From contig CM030362.1 of assembly GCA_017893485.1 (NCBI GenBank), positions 185,402,175-185,466,174 of the forward strand: 64,000 nucleotides of DNA, read 5' to 3'. The notes under the pieces were generated by a model. The model was given only the letters and a program-made list of their open reading frames with translations. It was not told the origin of the DNA and searched no databases. Shown here in pieces: positions 58,021-64,000 of this stretch. The translations under genes and the position numbers were made by a program. Numbering within the stretch: position 1 is the first letter of the stretch; every line of letters begins with the position of its first letter. The stretch comes from Hemerocallis citrina (taxonomy: Eukaryota > Streptophyta > Magnoliopsida > Asparagales > Asphodelaceae).

Positions 58021-58500
58021 ACTAGAGCTAAGTGCATATTCTGACTCAGATTGGGTAGGTGATCCTACTACCAGACGGTCTACCATATGTTTCTGTCTAT
58101 TTCTTGGTGATTCGCTGATCTCATGGCGAAGTAAGAAACAGGCAGTTGTTGCATGTTCTTCGATCGAAGCTGAGTACAAAGCAATGGCAGCTACTACTAG
58201 AGAGGTTCATGTTCGTTGGCTGTTATCAGATATGGGTGTCACTCTTCCAGGAGCTACTCATCTTCATTGTGATAACCGGAGTGCACTACACATTGCAAGC
58301 AACACAGTCTTCCATGAGCGAACGAAGCATATAGAGATTGATTGTCATTATGTTCGTGAGCACTTTGAAGCAGGGACCATTTCACTTCATTCTATTACCT
58401 CGTCATAGCAGACGGCAGACTTCTTCACCAAATCTTATACTGTTAAGAGATTTCGATATTTAGTGGGCAAACTCACATTGTTTGACCCACCGCGAGTTTA
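58021..58500 (+). pseudogene. Copia D RNase H end
   Basis: Resumes the reading after the solo [37 protein letters not shown] and [21 protein letters not shown] stop (TAG) follows in ITSS. The 3' LTR comes right after. Confidence 0.88.
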
Positions 58501-59313
58501 AGAGGGGGTGTTAGATATTATAGTTCCACAATGGGTATTGATTTAGTTTTGTATTTGGTTCTCTCCTATATATAGGAGATATTATACTCAGTTATTTCTC
58601 AATTCAATATTCATTATTGTTTTCATCTCTATGATTTATCTTAACAATTACAACTTTGTAGATGTTGATTCAGATGATTCATTTTTTGAATTGAAAGTGT
58701 TACAAGTGACTTTACCAGCAGAAAAAAATACAGTCACTGAAATCCTGGAGTTCGTACATATTTTTTATTGTTATCATAATGTTTCGATTGCTTATAGAAT
58801 ATTGTTGACTATACATGTAATTGTGCATATACTGAAAGAAGTTTTTCTAATTTAAAAATGTTAAAATCTTATTTGTGATCGATTATGTCACAAGAGAGGT
58901 TAAATGAATTAACAATCTTATGTATTGAAAAGGATATGTTGGAAAAAATTGATCTGAAAATATTATTGATGAATTTGCTTATCAAACTGCTAGAAGAAGA
59001 CATTTTAAATGATGATTGATACTTTTTATTTTGTTGTCATTTTGTTTTGCAGTTGGAGCTGTCAAAATACTTTAGAACTGGTAGACATATTTGTGGTCGT
59101 TTATTCTAATGTTTGTATGACCATTTGAATCTTTGGAACTATTTTTAAGCTTTCATACCATTTAAGTATTTATATATGACTATATTTCTGTGATAATTTT
59201 GGATTTGTAAATTATCTTTATATATTAATATATTTTAATTACTAAAGGAATTTTCTTATAACCTTTTGTTCATCCTGGGCCTCCAAATTGTTAGGACCGG
59301 CCATGATTCTAGA

Positions 59314-60020
59314 AGAAGAGCTAGAGTCTGAAAAGGCCTATGAAGATAAACAACAGATAGAAAAACTGACAGGAGAAAATTACATTATTGAATCAGTTGT
59401 TTGGTGATCAGTCGTATGCCGAAAGAAGCTCTGCAACCTACATCTACTGATAATGAAAGAGAGTATAGTTTTATCTGATGTAACTGAGCATCATTCTTGG
59501 TTTTTGCACTCTGACTGATGCAAAATTTTCGAGTTAGCATATTAAAAGAATGTATATCCAAAACGAGAAGTTGTTGGGCTTGCATTAAGGACATGCTGAG
59601 GAACTGGGTTCACATCCATCAATGGTTCTTGCCTAATGTGAGGACTACTTACAATCATTGCCCCCTTTCTGCTGCTACTATAATCTTGATATGTTGTACC
59701 TTTATAATGCACTTGTTAGTTTTAACTATTGTTCAGTGCTTTTAAAAGGCACACATATTGATTGTTTTGAGCCTCAATGCTGATAGAGCGATCAGAGAGC
59801 ACAACATCCTGAATGTGACGAATTTGTGCATTTGTACGAGTGCTCTACTTCCAAGTTGAAGCTTGTTATGGGTAGATTGGGGCAATCTATCCAAGAATAG
59901 CAACTGAGGTTTTAGAAAGGTTAATTACAAATCCTCCCGGCATTGTGTTTCCAATGCAGAAACCCTGATACAGAAATTGATTCATGGTGCAAATGCGACC
60001 CTCATGGTTGCAAAATTTTA
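59314..60020 (+). pseudogene. Decayed copy of kinesin exon 16 and 3' UTR
   Basis: Nucleotide match to 37925-38640: GAGTCTGAAAAGGCCTATGA, CCGAAAGAAGCTCTGCAACC and GGTTCACATCCATCAATG, with many indels. Frameshifts and stops remove coding value; the [10 protein letters not shown] ending survives only as a distorted trace. It continues the fragment at 50513-50641, in the same orientation as the real gene, about 21 kb downstream. Confidence 0.85.
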
Positions 60021-60477
60021 GTATTTCCTCATTTGTTATCAGTTATGATAGATATTAAATCTGCAAACCCAAATCTATTATATGCACCCCCTCGTTGTGC
60101 TAGCTAGCCTTAAGTGGTGCTAAATCCCTATATAAATGATGGTGAATAATTATCTTATAATCTGACATTGGTAAGAAAAAAATCTGTAGCGAAAATCTAA
60201 CATTGGTAAGAAAAAAAGGTGCAAAAACTTCGAGTTTGTGGATTTTTGTTTCCTTGCATCATTAACTTGAATGGTCTAATTTGATTAAAAATACACACTT
60301 GAATGACCACTGGGTTGTATAAGGGAGGTCCAGGCTAGCCTTTACTTAAAAAAAAATAAATAAATAATAAAATAATAATAAAATTAAAATAAAATAAAAT
60401 AAATAAATAAAAATAAAAAACTTGAATGATCTAATGACAGTACGTGGATGATCTTTTTTACAATCGAGAATGGATGA
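60021..60477. other. Intergenic, A-rich low complexity
   Basis: Contains an AAATAAAATA-type A-rich tract at 60349-60420. No gene is supported. Confidence 0.6.
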
Positions 60478-60617
60478 TCTGATACCTCTACTACTATAAT
60501 GGGAGATGGCCTTTGTCCTTAACTCAACCCGTGCAACGCATGTGTAGGTAAATTTTTTTTTGCCCTTTTCATTCCTGCTAATTTTTTCCCACGTGCACAG
60601 CACGTGTATAATACTAG
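60478..60617 (+). mobile_element. Short Helitron-like end or mini-element
   Basis: Starts near TCTGATACCTCTACTACTAT after A and ends with hairpin CACGTG-CACAG-CACGTG, TATAATACTAG, followed by T. The 3' end is convincing; the 5' end is only a guess, so this may be a fragment. Confidence 0.4.
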
Positions 60618-60660
60618 TCTGTTTTTTAATAGAGAACTAGATTTATGGGTGTGTGCAATG

Positions 60661-61216
60661 TGTTGGGATCCAGCCCATGATGAAAGTTCCAAATCTCTTA
60701 CTTTGATGATGTGTGTATTTCCAAAGCTCTTGCTTTGATGAAAGGTGTGTGTTTCCAAAGCTCTTACTTTGAAGAAAGGTACATGCATCGGAAAGTTAGA
60801 AGGGCTTCTAGTATGGATGAAAATTATATTCTTTTGTTTCCAATGCTTTGAATATGGTGACAAGTTAATAGTTCATTAACTAGAACATTCTCTCCATGCT
60901 TATATAAGGAGTTGACTCTCATTATTTGCATCATCAAGCAAAATTACAAGGAGTTACACTCCAAGTGTGAGTAAGAGAGTTGTATACCATTTCAAGTTGA
61001 AAGTAAGAAAGAGTGATCCACCACAACTAGTGTGTGTGAGGATAAGATTGTGATTCTAGTACTCTTGTTTCCATTTTGATATAGTGGAAGAAGTATTACT
61101 GCTGCCTGCGATTTTTCCCTTGGTGGGTTTTTCACGTAAAAATTCTTGGTGTTATTGCCATATTTATTTCTGTTGAGTTTGTGTGAATTTTCATTTTGTA
61201 GTTATCGTTCCTAACA
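60661..61216 (+). repeat. Copia F 5' LTR
   Basis: 556 bp with TG...CA ends. An internal short tandem motif CCAAAGCTCTTGCTTTGATG is repeated near 60720 and 60755. Confidence 0.82.
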
Positions 61217-61469
61217 AGTGATATCCAAGTCACGTTGGCTTTTTTTGTTCCACAATGGAAGGAGGTGGAAGCTCGGTGATCAAACTCAAAAACTCCAATT
61301 GGGGTGACGTGGAAACCAAGGATAGAGGATATATTATTCTACAAAGATTTACATGAGCGATCGAAGGTGCTGAAGCTAAGCCGGACAATATGTCTGATGC
61401 CGATTGAAGGAAGTTGAATCGTAAGGCGATTGACCACATTAGACAATGGGTGGATGACAACGTCTTTCA

Positions 61470-62172
61470 CAGGGCCGGTCCTGAGATTTATAGGGCCTTG
61501 TGCGGAAAAAAAATGGGTCTTCTTTAAATAATTTAATACTAATTTTACTTTTTTTTATTTTGATATCATATAAATTTTATACAAATTTAGTTGAAAATTT
61601 TGACTATGGTACATTCTATATCTTAAAATTTTTATATGAATGCATTTGAAAAATACCTTTCAAATTTTATATCATTGGAGGCTCCAATACCTGGGACGAC
61701 TTAATCGATATCTTGAATTATTCGTCTCATCAATTCAGACGAAATAGTATAAATGTAGTTAAGGATCTTCATATTCTTGCAACCCAAAAAAAAGATTAAA
61801 AAAAGTTTTGCATATTAAGTCAATCTTAATAATTGATGAAAGCAACAACAAAGAAATCATCAAAAAACTTTATGTAAAAGTAAATATACATATAATCTCA
61901 ACAATTAATGAAAGAAACATTGGAATCATCAAAAACTTTATATAATAAATATAATGAAAAAAATTGTTGACAGCAAGGTTTGAACCTGCACCCATTATTA
62001 GATTTAGTGGTCTATTCCCTTAACCACTTGGACAAATTAACTTTTGTGTTAAAATTGGAATAAAATATGTATTAATTATATATAATATCCAACGGACCTT
62101 CTCATTAATGGGCCATGTGCGACCGTGGCCCTGTGCAATCGCACAGGTCGCACAGGCCCAGGGCTGGCCCTG
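61470..62172. mobile_element. Non-autonomous hAT element, TSD GTCTTTCA
   Basis: 703 bp flanked by perfect 8-bp GTCTTTCA (61462-61469, 62173-62180). Ends are CAGGGCCGGTCCTGAG and, inward from the right, CAGGGCCAGCCCTGGG. The ends resemble those of the larger hAT at 50642. Removing it restores the copia F gag reading from VDDNVFH to HVSNETDAHVLW. No transposase is present. Confidence 0.92.
61966..62041 (-). pseudogene. tRNA-Ser-like sequence inside the hAT element
   Basis: On the minus strand the order is GTTAATT, A-box-like TGTCCAAGTGGTTAAGG, an anticodon-arm-like AGACCACTAAATCT and B-box-like GGTTCAAACC, then TGTCAAC. This resembles a plant tRNA-Ser with an eroded acceptor stem (two mispairs) and shortened variable arm. 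Probably a captured or decayed tRNA gene, not a working one. Confidence 0.5.
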
Positions 62173-62266
62173 GTCTTTCATCATGTGTCTAATGAAACTG
62201 ATGCTCATGTTCTCTGGGTGAAGCTCGAGTCCTTGTTCGAGAAGAAACCGTTGTAAAAAATCCTTC

Positions 62267-63233
62267 TTGATCAAAGATCTCATCAATGTGAAGTGCAAGG
62301 ATGGAATGAGCGTAACTGAGCACATAAACAATTTCCAGAATATGATTAACCAATTAGCCACTATGAACATGATGATTGATGACGAGCTGCAAGCACTCTT
62401 ATTTGTTAGGTTCCTTGCCAGAAAGTTTGGAGACATTCGTAATGACTATATTCTACTCCTAATGGTGTTTTAACCATGGATATTGTTAAAGATAGTATGT
62501 TTAATGAAGAAATAAGGAGATGAGTTTCAGGCACTGACAATGGTCAAGTACATGTGACAGAAAGTAGATGAATGAGCAAGAGTAGAGGTCCGAGAGATCG
62601 CGGTAGGAGTCAACCAGATCAAAGCCAAGATTTAGAGGCACTTGCCATCATAGTTGCAAAGAAGACCATATGAAGAAGAATTGCCGATCGTGGAAGCGAC
62701 TACAAAAGAAAGGAGATGGAAACGACCCGAAGAAAGATGATAACAATAACAATATCACTGCAGTCCTATGCAGTGATGAAGCTGAGATCCTTTCTATGGG
62801 TGAATGCCTACATGTTGGCAACTCTAGCCCAGTCATTTAGTAGGTCTTTGACAACAGTGCTTACTTTCATGCTACATTCAAGCAGGAGTTCTTCTGCTCA
62901 TACAGAGAAGGCTAATTCGGCACAGTGAAGATGGGAAATGAAAATTACTCCAAGGTTCTGGGAATTGGTGATATATGGCTTGAAACAAATGTTGGCCACA
63001 AGCTGGTATTGAAAGATGTGAGACATGTTCTCGAGTTGTGTTTCAATCTGATACCTGCAGGTGTACTTGACCTACAAGGTTATGAGCATTACATTGGCCA
63101 TGGAAGAATGAAGCTTACAAAGGGCTCAATGGTGATTGATAAAGCCAAGCTTTGTTGCACACTATACATGTCATATGTTAAAGTATGTAAGGGAGAGTTG
63201 AATGCAGTGGAGGATTCTTCTCCAGAGATATGA
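62267..63233 (+). pseudogene. Copia F gag end and protease relic
   Basis: 62267-62473 keeps gag sequence LINVKCKDGMSV and DDELQALLFVRFLARKF. The segment at 62925-63233 aligns with the part of copia A after the protease motif: GIGDIWLETNVGHKLVLKDV and YEHYIGHGRMKLTKGS. The zinc knuckle and the catalytic DSGA motif are not recognisable; stops abound. Confidence 0.75.
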
Positions 63234-63379
63234 CACAAGAGATTAGGCTGATGAGTGAGAAATGCCAACAAGTTTTGGAAAATAAGTATTTCATTCCCTC
63301 TGCCAAAGTTACATCTCTAAACTCTTGTGATCATAGTATAATTGGCAAACACAATCGATTTAATTTTTCTAGCACTTGT

Positions 63380-64000
63380 ACTAGAAAAAGCAATTTACTA
63401 GATCTTTTTTATTCTGATGTGTGTGGTCCCATGGATGTGGAGTTGCAAGAAGAAAATAAATATATTGTTACTTATATTGATGATGTTTCACGAAAGGTTT
63501 GAATTTATTTATTGAAATCCAAAGACCAGGTATTTCAGGCATTTCAGGAGTTCTATGCCAAGGTGGAGAGAGAGAATGGTAGATCTCTCAAGTGCCTCCA
63601 TTGTGATAAGGGTGGAGAGTATATATCTCATTAGTTCATAGACTACTGTGTAAAGCATGGAATGGGGCATGGGAAGATTGTCATTGGCACTCCACAACAC
63701 AATGGTGTAGATGAGAGAATAAATTGTACCATCATGGAGAAGATGATGTGTTTGCTGGATACTGCGAAGCTACCCAAGCAGTACTAGGGCGAAGTTGTGA
63801 GAAGCTTTGTTTATCTCATCAACCAATCTCCTTCAGTTGTATTGGGCTTTGATATTCCAGAGGGAGCGTGGACTAGAAAAGGTGCATCTTACTCTCATAT
63901 GAAGGTGTTTGGTTGCAAGGCATTTGTGCATGTGCCCAAAGAGCAAAGAACAAAGTTAGATTACAAGGCTGCACCATGTATTTTTTTTGGCTATGGTGAA
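63380..64000 (+). pseudogene. Copia F integrase relic, cut by window end
   Basis: SNLLDLFYSDVCGPMDV, YIDDVSRKV followed by a stop, LLKSKDQVFQAFQEFYAKVE, GTPQHNGVDERIN, SYSHMKVFGCKAFVHVPKEQ. Three or more stops in the frame. Confidence 0.82.

Larger units (their letters stand above)
50947..58646 (+). mobile_element. Copia D (short LTRs), TSD ATTAC
   Basis: Flanked by perfect ATTAC (50942-50946, 58647-58651). LTRs 50947-51084 and 58509-58646 are each 138 bp and differ at about 11 positions by eye. The primer-binding site TGGTATCAGAGCC follows the 5' LTR directly, and the polypurine tract AAGAGGGGG precedes the 3' LTR. Plus-strand relics: gag-position Pro/Ser-rich segment from about 51768, protease [12 protein letters not shown] (about 52224), integrase (52430-53500), RT (53880-54500, YVDDM about 54438) and RNase H split by a gypsy solo LTR. 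Stops are common. Without the nested LTR it is about 4.5 kb and of the same family as copia B. Confidence 0.92.
50855..59018 (+). pseudogene. hAT transposase C-terminal relic, split by copia D
   Basis: The left piece (50855-50946) reads KSLKDNKFKNCCVNLENALK. The right piece (58652-59018) reads FVDVDSDDSFFELKVLQ, then after a frameshift ERSFSNLKMLKSYL and QERLNELTILCIEKDML, the hAT dimerisation region. A stop and a shift are present and the catalytic part is gone. The pieces match the TTF/MYM zinc-finger-type plant hAT proteins. Confidence 0.8.
50642..59305 (+). mobile_element. hAT element, TSD ATTCTAGA, carrying copia D
   Basis: Outer ends are CAGGGCTGGCCCTGG and, read inward from the right, CATGGCCGGTCCTAA, imperfect hAT terminal repeats. 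Flanked by perfect 8-bp ATTCTAGA (50634-50641, 59306-59313). Without copia D the element is only about 0.96 kb. It keeps two pieces of a transposase C-terminus that were contiguous before copia D inserted. Confidence 0.87.
60661..64000 (+). mobile_element. Copia F (Tnt1/Tork-like), runs off window
   Basis: The 5' LTR is 60661-61216, TGTTGGGATCC to TTCCTAACA, followed by AGTGATATCCAAGTCACG in the primer-site position. Gag starts near 61255 (MEGGGSSVIKLKNSNWGDVE) and is full of stops. A hAT element is nested in gag. Downstream are gag KDGMSVTEHINNFQNM, a protease region, integrase LLDLFYSDVCGP and YIDDVSRKV, and VFGCKAFVHVPKEQRTKLD at the window edge. It resembles copia A in gag but is far more decayed. 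No 3' LTR is in view. Confidence 0.88.

Noticed and set aside
58631..58855. 74-residue frame as an independent gene
   Set aside because: It is the hAT transposase C-terminal relic continuing from 50946 once copia D is removed.

Overview
The window is nuclear DNA from a flowering plant, most likely a eudicot. The evidence is one large, intron-rich plant gene with GT-AG introns, AT-rich intergenic DNA, and a dense load of nested plant-type transposable elements (copia, gypsy-type LTRs, hAT, PIF/Harbinger, Helitron, LINE). The species cannot be named from the sequence. There are no bacterial features.

The only gene that reads as intact is a kinesin of the KIN-12A/12B (PAKRP1, phragmoplast-associated) group on the + strand, 14115-38215. 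I resolved 16 exons that join without a stop or frameshift into 1247 codons. Its 24-kb span comes from transposons in its introns: an inverted-LTR copia element in intron 7, a Helitron-like element in intron 8, and two complete copia insertions (A, sense; B, antisense, itself holding a hAT MITE) in the 11.3-kb intron 15.

Upstream (1-14114) are two gypsy-type LTR pieces, a broken ArfGAP (AGD6/AGD7-like) pseudogene, a 5.4-kb solo LTR on the minus strand with a second solo LTR nested in it, a PIF/Harbinger ORF1 relic, a TTA-flanked MITE and a tandem pair of Helitron-like elements abutting the kinesin promoter region.

Downstream (38216-64000) are a retroposon with a 15-bp target-site duplication, copia E, a LINE 3' fragment, truncated copia C, and a decayed copy of the kinesin last exon. 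That copy was split by a hAT element, which was split by copia D, which was split by a gypsy solo LTR: four levels, each boundary supported by a target-site duplication. The window ends in decayed copia F, which carries a non-autonomous hAT element with a tRNA-Ser-like sequence inside.

No new multi-gene system is visible. The most unusual items are (1) a copia insertion whose two LTRs are inverted relative to each other yet flanked by a perfect 5-bp duplication, (2) a copia family (B, D) in which the normal gag core is replaced by a Pro/Ser-rich segment joined to protease, and (3) the four-level nest inside a partial kinesin duplication. All coordinates were read by eye; element identities rest on motifs and boundary repeats, not database searches.
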